64,000 bases of DNA from Umezawaea beigongshangensis (GCF_016464305.1 NZ_JAEIOJ010000006.1:248001-312000); one strand, 5' to 3'; positions 32,016-40,927 are shown, counted from the first letter of the stretch. Notes: generated by a model from the letters alone, not told the origin. Numbers and translations are program-made.

Positions 32016-33251
32016 ATGCGCGTGTTGTTGTCGACGTACGGATCGCGCGGGGACGTCGAGCCGCTCGTGGGACTCGCCGTGCGGTTGCGGGAACTCGGCG
32101 CGGAGGTGCGGGTGTGCGCGCCACCGGACGAGGACTTCGCGCGGCGGCTGGCCGGTGTCGGCGTGGCGGTGGTGCCGATCGGCCCGTCGGCACGCGCGCT
32201 GACGACCGCGTCACCGCCGCCGTCGCCGAAGAGCCTGCCCCAGCGGGCGGCAGAGGTGATCGCCGCCCAGTTCGACGCGATCCCCCCGGCGGCCGAGGGG
32301 TGCGACGCGCTGGTGGCGACCGGCATGATCCCCGCCGCGGCCGGTGCGCTGTCGGTGGCCGAGAAGCTGGGCGTCCGCTCGGTGTCCGTGACCTTCCAGC
32401 AGCTCACCCTGCCGTCGCCGCACCACTCGCCGCTGGCCTACCCCGGCCGGCCGTTCCCGCCGGAGGTGACCGACAACCGGGTGCTGTGGGACCTGGACGC
32501 GCAGAGCGTCGACACGCTGTTCGGCGAGGCGCTCAACACGAACCGGGCGTCGATCGGCCTGCCGCCGGTGGACGACGTCCGCGGCTACGTCCTCGGCGAG
32601 CGGCCGTGGCTGGCGACGGACCCGGTCCTGGACCCGTGGCGAGGGACGCCCGGTCTCGACGTCGTGCAGACCGGCGCGTGGTTCCTGCCCGACGAGCGCC
32701 CGCTCCCGGACGACCTGGAGGCGTTCCTGAACGCCGGTGCGCCACCGGTGTACGCGGGCTTCGGCAGCATGCCCGTGCGCACGGCCGAGGACCTGCCGCG
32801 AGTGGTCGTCGAAGCGGTCCGCGCGCAGGGCCGCCGCGTGCTCGTGTCCCGCGGCTGGGCCGACCTGGAGCTGATCGACGACGCCGAGGACTGCTTCGCC
32901 GTCGGCGAGGCGAACCACCAGGCGCTGTTCGGGCGGGTCGCCGCCGTCGTGCACCACGGCGGAGCGGGCACCACGACGACCGCCGCCCGCGCCGGAGCGC
33001 CCCAGGTGGTGGTGCCCCAGGCGGTGGACCAGCCGTACTGGGCCAGCCGGGTGGCCGAGCTGGGCATCGGTGTGGCGCACGACGGTCCGACGCCGACCAC
33101 CGGCTCCCTGTCCGCCGCGCTCGGCGCGGTCCTGACGCCGGAGACCCGTGTGCGAGCTGGCGCGGTGGCCGAGCGGGTCCGCGCGGACGGGGCGAGGGCG
33201 GCCGCGGCGCTGCTGATCGACGCGATCGGCCGGGACGCAGCGTCCGCGTGA
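32016..33251 (+). CDS. rgt: GT1 glycosyltransferase, probable rifamycin glycosyltransferase
   Basis: A 411-residue GT-B enzyme of the antibiotic/macrolide UDP-glycosyltransferase family. The N-terminus is MRVLLSTYGSRGDVEPLVGL, the donor-binding region has VHHGGAGTTTTAARAGAPQV (from about 312) and VPQAVDQPYWASRV. These enzymes glycosylate aglycones; Rgt enzymes glucosylate the ansa bridge of rifamycins and inactivate them. The function is proposed from the RAE-like repeat upstream and the HelR-like gene downstream, not from the catalytic motifs, which are shared by many GT1 enzymes. ATG 32016 has GGGAG 8 bases upstream. Confidence 0.85.
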   Translation: MRVLLSTYGSRGDVEPLVGLAVRLRELGAEVRVCAPPDEDFARRLAGVGVAVVPIGPSARALTTASPPPSPKSLPQRAAEVIAAQFDAIPPAAEGCDALVATGMIPAAAGALSVAEKLGVRSVSVTFQQLTLPSPHHSPLAYPGRPFPPEVTDNRVLWDLDAQSVDTLFGEALNTNRASIGLPPVDDVRGYVLGERPWLATDPVLDPWRGTPGLDVVQTGAWFLPDERPLPDDLEAFLNAGAPPVYAGFGSMPVRTAEDLPRVVVEAVRAQGRRVLVSRGWADLELIDDAEDCFAVGEANHQALFGRVAAVVHHGGAGTTTTAARAGAPQVVVPQAVDQPYWASRVAELGIGVAHDGPTPTTGSLSAALGAVLTPETRVRAGAVAERVRADGARAAAALLIDAIGRDAASA

Positions 33252-33302
33252 GGCGCCGGTGATCGGCGTTCGAGGACTTGACGTGTGGTGGACGATAAAA
33301 GA

Positions 33303-33340
33303 TCAGCGCATTCTTCTCCCGAAGACGAAGAATGCGCTGA
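33303..33340. other. Perfect 14-bp hairpin between rgt and helR candidates
   Basis: TCAGCGCATTCTTC (33303-33316) pairs with GAAGAATGCGCTGA (33327-33340), 10-base loop. The stem is unusually A/T-rich for this genome, and about 32 bases of A/T-rich DNA separate it from the helR start. It may be a terminator of rgt or an attenuator in a helR leader; no continuous T-run follows. Confidence 0.7.
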
Positions 33341-33372
33341 ATATGTCCTCATTCTAATGCTGTGGGGAGCCT

Positions 33373-35553
33373 GTGTCAATTCAGGGGTACGAAGAAGAAC
33401 TGCGGTCCGAGCGCGATCGAGTGGCCGCGCTCCACGCGCGGCTCGACGCCGAACGCGCGCGGGTGAGGGAGAACTACAGCGCGGCGCTGCGGGGAGGCGG
33501 CGAGACGCTCGTCGAGCGGGACGCCGAGGTGCGCGCGCTGGCCAAGGAGGTGAGGCGGCTGGACGTGGCGGACAACGGGCTGTGCTTCGGCCGGTTGGAC
33601 ACCCTGTCGGGCGAACGCCACTACGTCGGCCGGATCGGCCTGTTCGACGACGAGAACGACTACGAACCGGTGCTGCTCGACTGGCGGGCACCGGCGTCGC
33701 GCGCGTTCTACGTCGCCACCGCCGCGTCCCCGGAGAACATGCGCCGCCGACGCCAGTTCCACACGCGCGGACGCCGGCTGGTCGACTTCACCGACGAGGT
33801 GCTCGGCCGCCCGAGCGGAGAGGAGAGGGGGGACGCGGCGCTGCTCGCGGCGATCGACGCGCCGCGCGGCGAGGGCATGCGCGACATCGTCGCGACGATC
33901 CAGGCCGAGCAGGACGAGATCATCCGGCTCGACCACCCCGGAGTGCTGGTGATCGAGGGCGGTCCCGGCACCGGGAAGACCGTGGTGGCGCTGCACCGCG
34001 TCGCGTACCTGCTCTACACGAAGCGGGAGCGGATGGAGCGCCACGGCGTGCTCGTGGTCGGCCCCAACCCCGCGTTCCTGAACCACATCGGCCGCGTCCT
34101 GCCGTCGTTGGGCGAGTCCGACGTGGTGTTCGCGACCACCGGCGACCTCGTGCCGGGCCTGCACGTCACGGCCGAGGACGCTCCCGAGGCCGCGCGCCTG
34201 AAGGGATCGCTGACCGTCCTGGACGTGCTCGCGGCGGCCGTCGCCGACCGGCAGCGGTTGCCGGAGGACCCGCTGCCGGTCGAACTGGCCGACGTCACGG
34301 TGCACGTCGACGCCGGGATCGCGGGGTGGGGCAGGGACGAGGCGCGCGCGAGCGGCCTGCCGCACAACGAGGCCCGCCCGGTGTTCACCGAGATCGTGGC
34401 CTGGGCGCTCGCCGAACGGGCCGTCGCCCGCATCAGCAAGGGCTGGCTGACCAGGGCGGACCGTGTGGCCTGGGAGCAGCTGCGGACCGATCTGCTCGCG
34501 GAACTGGCGCAGAGCGAGGAGTTCACCGCCGTGCTCGACCAGCTCTGGCCGGTGCTGACGCCGCAGACGCTGCTGGCACCGCTCTACGAGTCGCCCGAGC
34601 GGCTGCGCGCGGCGGGTGCCGACCAGGCGCTGCTGCGCGCCGACGGTACAGCCTGGACGGTGTCGGACGTGCCGCTGCTCGACGAACTCGTGGACCTGCT
34701 GGGGCGCGCGGACACGTCGGCGGAGCAGGCGGCCGAGCGGGAGCAGAAGGCGGAGGCCGAGTACACCGCTGGTGTGCTGGAGATCCTGTCCACGACCCGC
34801 GAGGACCTGATGGCCGACGAGGACCACCTGCTCGCGCAGGACCTGGTCTACGCCGAGGACCTGGCGGAGCGCTTCCTCGAACGCGACACCCGCGACCTGG
34901 CCGAGCGCGCCGCCGCCGACCGGGACTGGACCTACCGGCACGTCGTGGTCGACGAGGCCCAGGAACTGTCCGAGATGGACTGGCGGGTGCTGGTGCGGCG
35001 GTGTCCCGGCAAGTCCTTCACGGTGGTCGGCGATCTCGCCCAGCGCCGGTCGGTGGCCGGGGCGACGTCGTGGGGCGCGGTGCTGGACCGCTACGCGCCC
35101 GGCCGCTGGGTCCACCGGTCGCTGTCGGTGAACTACCGCACCCCGGCGGAGATCATGACCGTCGCGGCCGGCGTGCTCGCCGAGTTCGCGCCGGACGTCC
35201 GTCCGCCGGAGTCGGTCCGCGCGTGCGGCGTCCGGCCGTGGGCCAGGCGGGTCACCGAGGACGAGCTGCCGACCGCCGTCGAGGAGTTCGTGCGGGAGGA
35301 GGCCGGTCGCGAGGGGACCAGCGTCGTGATCGGGCCGCCGGACGTGCCCGGCGCGGTGCCGGCGTCGGAGACGAAGGGCCTGGAGTTCGACGCGGTCCTG
35401 GTCGTGGACCCCGAGCGGATCCTCGCCGACGGCCCGCGCGGCGCGGCCGAGCTCTACGTCGCCCTCACCCGCGCCACCCAGCGCCTCGGCGTCCTGCACC
35501 GGGGCCCGTTGCCGCAGGCGCTGAGCGTGCTCGCGGAGACCGGGGCGGCGTAG
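33373..35553 (+). CDS. helR: HelD/HelR-like RNA polymerase-associated ATPase
   Basis: A 726-residue UvrD/Rep-like superfamily 1 protein. A long N-terminal coiled coil (about 5-66) is followed by the HelD signature IGLFDDENDYEPVLLDWRAPASRAFY, Walker A GGPGTGKT (196-203), Walker B VVVDEAQELSEMDW, and C-terminal helicase motifs NYRTPAEI and ETKGLEFDAVLVV...LYVALTRA. HelD proteins insert the coiled coil into the secondary channel of RNA polymerase; HelR members displace rifamycins. GTG 33373 has GGGGAG 4 bases upstream. Preceding Rgt-like and RAE-like elements support the HelR assignment. Confidence 0.9.
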   Translation: MSIQGYEEELRSERDRVAALHARLDAERARVRENYSAALRGGGETLVERDAEVRALAKEVRRLDVADNGLCFGRLDTLSGERHYVGRIGLFDDENDYEPVLLDWRAPASRAFYVATAASPENMRRRRQFHTRGRRLVDFTDEVLGRPSGEERGDAALLAAIDAPRGEGMRDIVATIQAEQDEIIRLDHPGVLVIEGGPGTGKTVVALHRVAYLLYTKRERMERHGVLVVGPNPAFLNHIGRVLPSLGESDVVFATTGDLVPGLHVTAEDAPEAARLKGSLTVLDVLAAAVADRQRLPEDPLPVELADVTVHVDAGIAGWGRDEARASGLPHNEARPVFTEIVAWALAERAVARISKGWLTRADRVAWEQLRTDLLAELAQSEEFTAVLDQLWPVLTPQTLLAPLYESPERLRAAGADQALLRADGTAWTVSDVPLLDELVDLLGRADTSAEQAAEREQKAEAEYTAGVLEILSTTREDLMADEDHLLAQDLVYAEDLAERFLERDTRDLAERAAADRDWTYRHVVVDEAQELSEMDWRVLVRRCPGKSFTVVGDLAQRRSVAGATSWGAVLDRYAPGRWVHRSLSVNYRTPAEIMTVAAGVLAEFAPDVRPPESVRACGVRPWARRVTEDELPTAVEEFVREEAGREGTSVVIGPPDVPGAVPASETKGLEFDAVLVVDPERILADGPRGAAELYVALTRATQRLGVLHRGPLPQALSVLAETGAA

Positions 35554-35572
35554 CGACCCGAGCCGCCGCGCA

Positions 35573-35620
35573 GTCGCGGCGCGGACCACCGGGTGTCGGC
35601 ATCGGGGTCCGCGCCGCGAC
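35573..35620. terminator. Bidirectional terminator between helR and the anti-sigma-like gene
   Basis: A perfect 15-bp stem, GTCGCGGCGCGGACC (35573-35587) with GGTCCGCGCCGCGAC (35606-35620), 18-base loop, between two convergent genes. Confidence 0.85.
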
Positions 35621-35624
35621 GGTC

Positions 35625-36614
35625 TCAGCGCTGCCCGAGCCAGGAGTGGTCGGGCTGCTCGCCGATGACGAGGTCCTCCGCCACCGCGACGACCTGCTCC
35701 CGCGTGAGCTGGTCCGTCGCGTCCCGCAGGACCAGCCAGCGCCCGTCGGGCAGCCGCACGCTCAGGTCGCGCGTGGCCACCCCGTCCGCGACGTACGTCC
35801 CCTCCAGGCCGCGCACCCGCACCGGTGTGCCGCCGGGACCGGCCGGACCGTCGTCGGAGACCTCCGCCGACAGCGCGGAGCGGCCGGGGTCGCCCGGTGC
35901 GACGGCCCGCACCTCGTCGACCCCGTCGGCGGGGGAGACGCCCCTGACCGCGGTGGTGTCGGCGACCAGCCCACCGGGCAGCGCGCCGAAGGCCAGGTCG
36001 GCGTGCACCCGCGCCGTTCCGTCCGGCTCCACCGAGTCGGCGATCCGCCGGGCCGCGGCGCTGGTGTCGGGCACACCGGTCACCCTGAGCTGCACCGTCG
36101 AGTCCTGGTCCGGGGTCCAGGTGACCAGAGCCGTGTCCCCGACGGTGTAGCGGTAGCCGGGAGCCTCCCCGACGGTGATCCGCTCACCGCCGGGGGGAAG
36201 GGTCTCCGGCATCTCCTCGGCACCGGGGAGCAGCGTCAGCAGGACCTCCTGACCCTGCTCGTCCGGCCGGGTCCACCCCCTCGTCTGGAGGGAGCCGTCC
36301 GCGCTGATCTCCCGGTACCGCTCGACGAAGCCGTCGGGCAGCCACGCCGGTCGCAGCGCCAGCACCGAGCCCGGAGCTGCGACCGTCACCCGCTCGGCCG
36401 GGGCGTCGGGCCGCACGATCACCCCGATCGACACGGCCAGCACGATCGCGGCGGCGGCGGCGACCAGCAGCAGCGGGGTCCGCGAACGGCGCGGGGGCGG
36501 CGCCGCGCCGAGCACGGTGCGGATGCCGACCGCCGGGTCGGGGGCCGACTCCGCGCGCCGGCGCAGCCCTCGCCTGATCAGCTCCTCGGTCTCGTCCAGC
36601 GCGAGCCTGCTCAT
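35625..36614 (-). CDS. Membrane partner of the SigE-family sigma factor
   Basis: A 329-residue protein with a short cytoplasmic N-terminus (about 1-45, ELIRRGLRRRAE), one membrane helix (about 46-69, PLLLVAAAAAIVLAVSIGVIV) and a 250-residue exported region with no domain I recognise. Its start overlaps the sigma gene stop as ATGA, the normal arrangement for anti-sigma factors, and the topology fits. No HxxxCxxC zinc motif is visible, so it would be a non-zinc regulator. Regulation of the neighbouring sigma factor is inference. Confidence 0.78.
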   Translation of the reverse strand: MSRLALDETEELIRRGLRRRAESAPDPAVGIRTVLGAAPPPRRSRTPLLLVAAAAAIVLAVSIGVIVRPDAPAERVTVAAPGSVLALRPAWLPDGFVERYREISADGSLQTRGWTRPDEQGQEVLLTLLPGAEEMPETLPPGGERITVGEAPGYRYTVGDTALVTWTPDQDSTVQLRVTGVPDTSAAARRIADSVEPDGTARVHADLAFGALPGGLVADTTAVRGVSPADGVDEVRAVAPGDPGRSALSAEVSDDGPAGPGGTPVRVRGLEGTYVADGVATRDLSVRLPDGRWLVLRDATDQLTREQVVAVAEDLVIGEQPDHSWLGQR

Positions 36615-37123
36615 GCCGTCCCTTCCCTTCCCGCTACCAGTCCGCCGGTGCGTTCGACCTCGCGCAGCGTCGCCAGCGCGCGGGAGATCTGGCTGCGCAC
36701 GGTGCTCGTGCGGCAGCCCAGCACGGCGGCGATCTCGGCGTCGTCGCAGTTCTCGTAGTAGCGCAGCACCACGGCGGCGCGCTGCTTGCGCGGCAGGGTC
36801 GACAGGCGGGCCATCATGGCGTCGCGCTCGTCGATCTGCGCGCTGAAGTCGCCCGTCGCCGGACCGATGTCGGTCAGCACGTCTGGCGGCGACAGCACCA
36901 CGTCGCGCACCGAGCGCCGCCGTCGCCACGAGAAGTACTCGTTGGTGATCATCCGACGGACGTACGGGCCGGGCGCGTCGATGCTCCCCCAGCGCGGGCG
37001 CAGCCGGATCAGCACGTCCTGCACGACGTCCTGCGCGAGGTGCGGGTCCCCGGTCAGCGCGGTCGCGTACCGCGAGAGCTCGCCGAAACGGGTCTCGACG
37101 AACTCGGTGTAGCTCGTGGGCAC
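36611..37123 (-). CDS. SigE-family ECF RNA polymerase sigma factor
   Basis: A 170-residue ECF sigma factor. Region 2 begins ELSRYATALTGDPHLAQDVVQDVLIR and includes YVRRMITNEYFSWRRRR; region 4 has LPRKQRAAVVLRYYENCDDAEIAAVLGCRTSTVRSQISRAL. This matches the actinobacterial 'sigma-E family' group. GTG 37123 has GGAGGA 7 bases upstream, while the GTG at 37129 would be too close. It is followed in operon by its likely membrane regulator. Confidence 0.92.
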   Translation of the reverse strand: MPTSYTEFVETRFGELSRYATALTGDPHLAQDVVQDVLIRLRPRWGSIDAPGPYVRRMITNEYFSWRRRRSVRDVVLSPPDVLTDIGPATGDFSAQIDERDAMMARLSTLPRKQRAAVVLRYYENCDDAEIAAVLGCRTSTVRSQISRALATLREVERTGGLVAGREGTA

Positions 37124-37300
37124 GAGCACTTCCTCCCCTTCGGCACACCCGAGAACACGGGTGCACCTCTCAGACGCGCCGAGCCCCCGCATCTGCTGCA
37201 CGAACGCGCGCACCCGAGGACGAGGCCGCGCGGAACCGGGGTGAACCGGGTCGCGGCGCTCGCCGTACCCCTCCGTGAGGACATCACCACAGGAGGAACG

Positions 37301-37879
37301 ATGCGGACTCGCCGACTGGCCGCGACGATCGGATTGGCAGTGACCGTGCTCGCCGGGTGCTCGGCCACGGGCGACGGGACGCCGTCCTCGCCCGCGGGAG
37401 CCGCCGCGGGCGCGGCGGTGAACTCGGGGGCCGCCGCCGCCGACATCGCCTTCTCCCAGGAGATGATCCCGCACCACCGGCAGACCCTGGAGATCGGCCG
37501 GATGGTGGCCGACCGCAGCTCCGACGCCTTCATCGAGGAGATCGTCGCCGAGATCTCGGCCGCGGAGTCCGCGGAGATCGAGACCATGAGCGGGTGGCTG
37601 CGCGAGTGGAAGCAACCGGTGCCGGAGGACACGCGGCACGGCGGGCACGACGTGCCGGGGATGCTCGGCGTCGCCGACCTGGCCGCGTTGCAGGCCGCGC
37701 CCGCCGAGGAGTTCGACCGCCTGTGGCTGGAGACGCTGACCAAGCACCTGCGCAACGGTGTGGCGATGGCGAAGGAGGTCCAGGCCGCGGGGACGCACCA
37801 GCCCACGAAGGATCTGGCGACGCAGATCGTCACCAACCAGGAGGCGACCATCGCGGAGATCGCCGCCCGCTCCCGGTAG
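37301..37879 (+). CDS. DUF305 lipoprotein
   Basis: A 192-residue lipoprotein: lipobox TVLAGC with Cys20, then DIAFSQEMIPHHRQTLEIGRM, WLREWKQPVPEDTRHGGHDVPGM and TKHLRNGVAMAKEV. The HH pair and the His/Met clusters are retained, so metal binding on the outer face of the membrane is plausible. The third DUF305 protein in this window has lost the HH pair. ATG 37301 has AGGAGG 4 bases upstream. It is transcribed alone, divergent from the sigma operon with 177 bases between. Confidence 0.9.
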   Translation: MRTRRLAATIGLAVTVLAGCSATGDGTPSSPAGAAAGAAVNSGAAAADIAFSQEMIPHHRQTLEIGRMVADRSSDAFIEEIVAEISAAESAEIETMSGWLREWKQPVPEDTRHGGHDVPGMLGVADLAALQAAPAEEFDRLWLETLTKHLRNGVAMAKEVQAAGTHQPTKDLATQIVTNQEATIAEIAARSR

Positions 37880-37901
37880 TACGTCGTCGGCTCTCGGACG
37901 G

Positions 37902-37932
37902 GCGACCCGCCGACGGGTGATCGGCGGGTCGC
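37902..37932. terminator. Bidirectional terminator
   Basis: A perfect 12-bp stem GCGACCCGCCGA (37902-37913) with TCGGCGGGTCGC (37921-37932), 7-base loop, between the convergent DUF305 and MerR genes. Confidence 0.85.
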
Positions 37933-37955
37933 GGACGGAGTTCTGGACCGGGCGC

Positions 37956-38957
37956 TCAGCGAGCCGGTTCGACGGACGCGCGCAGCGCCGCGGCCAGCCA
38001 CTCGAAGGGGAACTGCTCCGGCGGCGCGTCGTTCACGGCGGTGACCAGCGCCGTGTACCGGTCGTACGGTCCCCGCGGCTCCGGCGGGGTGCGTTCCCAC
38101 TCCGAGCCCGTCGCCGTGTGCTCGGCCGTCTGGAGCCGGAACTCGGGCGTGTCCGGGATGCCGGGGCCGTCCGGTGTCGCGAAGACCCCGGTCAGCCACT
38201 CGATCCACCGGTCGGCGATCTCCCGCCCCCGCGGCGAGTCCGGCGGCACCCCGTCCCGCGCCGCGTCCATCGCCGCCCCGGCGATCGGCGTGGCCGCCTC
38301 CATCCTGTCCAGCATCGGTGAGGAGGTCATCAGCGGCCCGGCTCCGGTGGTGCAGACCTCGTGCAGCTCGCGGCGCACGGCCTGCCGGACCTCGGTGTCC
38401 CGGACCAGCTCGGCCAGCTCGATCCACGCCTCCAGCTGGGCGGCGGTGGGGTGCTCGGGCAGCTCCGGCCGGGCCGCCCGCCACCACTCGACCATCCGCT
38501 CCGGCGGGTCCCAGCCGGTGGAGACCTCGGTCCAGAACTCGTCGATCAGCCGGTCGCGCTCCTCGTCCGACATGCCGGCCAGCTTGTGCATCAGCGTGAC
38601 CTGCTCGGCCGTGGAGTCCTGCCGCAGGATGGTCGACAGCACCGCGCGGCGGCTGCGCAGTCGTGCCTCCTGCCGTTCCAGCAGGGCCAGGTGGGTGGCG
38701 GCCAGCTCGCGCAGCGTCGCCTCACCGGCCAGCACCCGCCGGATCTCGTCCAGACCGGCGTCGAGCTCCCGCAGCGTCCGGACCAGTTCCAGCCGGGCGA
38801 CGGCCGACACGTCGTACAGGCGGTGACCCGCCGGGGTGGTGGCGGCCGGCGTGACGACACCCGCGTCCGCGTAGTACCGGACGGCGCTGACGCTCAGGCC
38901 GGTCCGCCGGGCGACATCTCCGATGGCGTACAGCTCGTTCGTGTCCACGACGCCCAC
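37956..38957 (-). CDS. MerR family regulator with long C-terminal effector region
   Basis: A 333-residue regulator. The MerR DNA-binding domain is at the N-terminus (YAIGDVARRTGLSVSAVRYYADAGVV, then GHRLYDVSAVARLELVRTLREL) and the dimerisation coiled coil follows to about residue 110. The remaining 220 residues are a helical, Trp-rich region (DRLIDEFWTEVSTGW and following) unlike metal-sensing MerR proteins, suggesting a bulky organic ligand. GTG 38957 lacks a ribosome site; leaderless translation or GTG 38948 is possible. CTCGAG-CCG-CTTGAG just upstream may be its own promoter operator. Confidence 0.88.
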   Translation of the reverse strand: MGVVDTNELYAIGDVARRTGLSVSAVRYYADAGVVTPAATTPAGHRLYDVSAVARLELVRTLRELDAGLDEIRRVLAGEATLRELAATHLALLERQEARLRSRRAVLSTILRQDSTAEQVTLMHKLAGMSDEERDRLIDEFWTEVSTGWDPPERMVEWWRAARPELPEHPTAAQLEAWIELAELVRDTEVRQAVRRELHEVCTTGAGPLMTSSPMLDRMEAATPIAGAAMDAARDGVPPDSPRGREIADRWIEWLTGVFATPDGPGIPDTPEFRLQTAEHTATGSEWERTPPEPRGPYDRYTALVTAVNDAPPEQFPFEWLAAALRASVEPAR

Positions 38958-39063
38958 TATGCGATCTCAAGCGGCTCGAGGTGCAAGTCCCCGGCGGAAC
39001 CTTCGCCGGGTCCGGCCCGCGGACCTCGTCGGTCCGGCCGCGCGGTGGTCGGCGTCGCCGAGC

Positions 39064-39095
39064 GCGCCTCCCGGACCGTGCGGTCCGGGAGGCGC
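39064..39095. terminator. Terminator of the GH16 gene
   Basis: A perfect 14-bp stem, GCGCCTCCCGGACC (39064-39077) with GGTCCGGGAGGCGC (39082-39095), closed by a GTGC loop, directly after the leftward GH16 gene. Confidence 0.88.
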
Positions 39096-39110
39096 ACCGC
39101 GTTCAGCACC

Positions 39111-40847
39111 TCACTGGAACACGCGGACGTAGTCGATCACCATGTCCTGCGGCAGCACCGTGCCCGCTCCGGGCGGACCGGGGAAGTCACCGCCGACGGC
39201 GTTGTTGAGGATGATGAAGAACGGGTGGTCGTAGACCCACGGACCCCTGGTCGTCTCCAGCTCGTCGCGGTTCACCGTGAAGAACGGTTCGCCGTCCACG
39301 GTGAAGGTCATGCGCGTGCTGTCCCAGTCCACCGCGAAGACGTGGAACGCCGCCGCGGCCGGGGCGCCCAGGTCCAGCGCCGCGCCGTACCCGCCCGCGC
39401 CGTGGTAGGCCGGGGCGTGCAGCGTGGAGTGCACGAGGTTCGGACTCCTGCCCACGTGCTCCATGACGTCGATCTCCCCGCACGCGGGCCACGGCGTCCC
39501 GCTGTCGAAGAAGTTCTGGCCCAGCAACCAGAACGCGGGCCACAGGCCCTGCGTCGAGGAGACCCTGATCCGCGCTTCGACGTGGCCGTAGGTGAAGCTG
39601 TACTTGCCCGCGGTGTTCAGCCTGGCCGAGGTGTACTGGCAGGTGGTGCTGCCGCTGATCGGGTCCGGCGGGCACGCCGAGCCGGGCGTGACCTCGCGGC
39701 GTGCCTGGAGCACCAGGTTGCCGTTGCCGTCCTGCTTCGCGTTCCGGTTGTCCGTGTAGTACTGGAGTTCGTTGTTCACACCGGGTCCGGTCTCCGGCGT
39801 CCACCTGCTCGCGTCCGGCGCGGCGCCGGCGGGGCCGTCGAACTCGTCGCTCCACACGAGACGGCCGGGGAAGTTCGGTGCGGGTGGCAGCGCGGGCGGT
39901 GCGATCGGGTCGCCGCCGGTGCCGTAGACCTGGAACTCCCACAGCGAGTAGCCGTAGCCGTTGGACCGCGCCGTGCCGTACATCCGCACGTAGCGGCCCG
40001 TGCCCGAGACGGCCAGCGTCTCCTTGAAGCCCCGGCCGGTCGTCGTGGAGTGGACGGTGCGCCAGGTGACGTCGTCGTCGGAGACCTGGATCTGGTACGC
40101 CGTGGCGAACGCCGGGTCCCACTGCAGCACGACCCGGTTGATCGTCGCCGGAGCGCCGAGGTCGATCCTGATCCACCCCGGATCGACCCAGCCGTCGGTG
40201 GAGCTGGTGGCCCAGCGCGTCGCGGGGTCGGAGTCGACCGCCTTCTCCGGTGTGCAGCCGCCGCAGTGCGCGTCGTCCTGCCGGGTGGACGCGGTGGCCG
40301 GCTTGGCGTGGGAGAGCAGCCCGCCGGGAGCGGGGCCACCGGCGCGCGTGCCGAAGACCTCGAACTCCCACAGCGAGTAGCCGTACTGCGTGGCGCGGGC
40401 GGTGGCGTCGAGCCGGACGTGGCGGCCCGTGCCGGACAGGGTGATCGTCTGCGTGCCGCCGGTGCCCGTCGTGGTGGTGTGCGCGGTGCGCCAGGACGTG
40501 CCGTCGTCGGAGAGCTGGAGGGTGAAGGCGGTGGCGTGTGCGGCCTCCCAGGTCAGCACCACCCGGTCGACGGTGTGGCGGGAGCCGAGGTCCACCTGCA
40601 ACCACTGGGGGTCGGAGAACAGGCTGGACCACCGCGTGCCGGGGTCGCCGTCGACGGCGGCGGAGGCGGGGAAGGCGGCGGACTCGCTGGAGGACGCGGT
40701 GACGGGCCGTCCGCGCGAGATCAGGGGACCGGCGGCGTGTGCGACGCTCGTCGTCGAGGCCGCCTGGAGCAGTGACAGGACCACTCCGGCGACGACACCG
40801 AGCACCGCGAGGCGGCGCCGGTGGCGGGCTGGTCGGGACGTGAGCAC
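39111..40847 (-). CDS. Secreted GH16 glucanase with two discoidin-like (F5/8C) domains
   Basis: A 578-residue exported hydrolase. A signal peptide (about 1-38) precedes two related beta-sandwich domains, each with RP(V/A)TAS...DG/ES..AF-like F5/8 type C sequence (about 40-175 and 180-320, repeated YGYSLWEF(E/Q)V(F/Y)G ends), and a GH16 catalytic domain (about 335-578). The active-site motif is GEIDVMEHVG, with Glu458 as nucleophile, Asp460 and Glu463 as acid/base. GH16 enzymes with this motif cleave beta-1,3 or mixed beta-1,3-1,4 glucans. GTG 40847 has AAGGAG 6 bases upstream. The upstream GAGAGCGCTCTC sites suggest LacI control. Confidence 0.93.
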   Translation of the reverse strand: MLTSRPARHRRRLAVLGVVAGVVLSLLQAASTTSVAHAAGPLISRGRPVTASSSESAAFPASAAVDGDPGTRWSSLFSDPQWLQVDLGSRHTVDRVVLTWEAAHATAFTLQLSDDGTSWRTAHTTTTGTGGTQTITLSGTGRHVRLDATARATQYGYSLWEFEVFGTRAGGPAPGGLLSHAKPATASTRQDDAHCGGCTPEKAVDSDPATRWATSSTDGWVDPGWIRIDLGAPATINRVVLQWDPAFATAYQIQVSDDDVTWRTVHSTTTGRGFKETLAVSGTGRYVRMYGTARSNGYGYSLWEFQVYGTGGDPIAPPALPPAPNFPGRLVWSDEFDGPAGAAPDASRWTPETGPGVNNELQYYTDNRNAKQDGNGNLVLQARREVTPGSACPPDPISGSTTCQYTSARLNTAGKYSFTYGHVEARIRVSSTQGLWPAFWLLGQNFFDSGTPWPACGEIDVMEHVGRSPNLVHSTLHAPAYHGAGGYGAALDLGAPAAAAFHVFAVDWDSTRMTFTVDGEPFFTVNRDELETTRGPWVYDHPFFIILNNAVGGDFPGPPGAGTVLPQDMVIDYVRVFQ

Positions 40848-40915
40848 GGCGACTCCTTGCGGGAGGGCAGGGTGGTTCCAGCCGTCGACTCGGCGGGAAC
40901 GGGGGAGGAGCGTGC

Positions 40916-40927
40916 GAGAGCGCTCTC
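40916..40927. promoter_or_regulatory. LacI-type operator, site 1
   Basis: GAGAGCGCTCTC, a perfect 12-bp palindrome 69 bases before the GH16 start. It matches sites 2 and 3 in this divergent region. Confidence 0.8.

Noticed and set aside
33278-33299. TTGACG and GATAAA considered as a helR promoter
   Set aside because: The spacing is only about 10 bases, too short for sigma-70-type -35 and -10 boxes.
33285-36758. An 1157-codon + frame across helR and the sigma partner
   Set aside because: It overlaps two recognised genes in other frames and reads as low-complexity Arg/Gly. Only its first 30 codons lie in the rgt-helR gap, and I mention them only as a possible leader.
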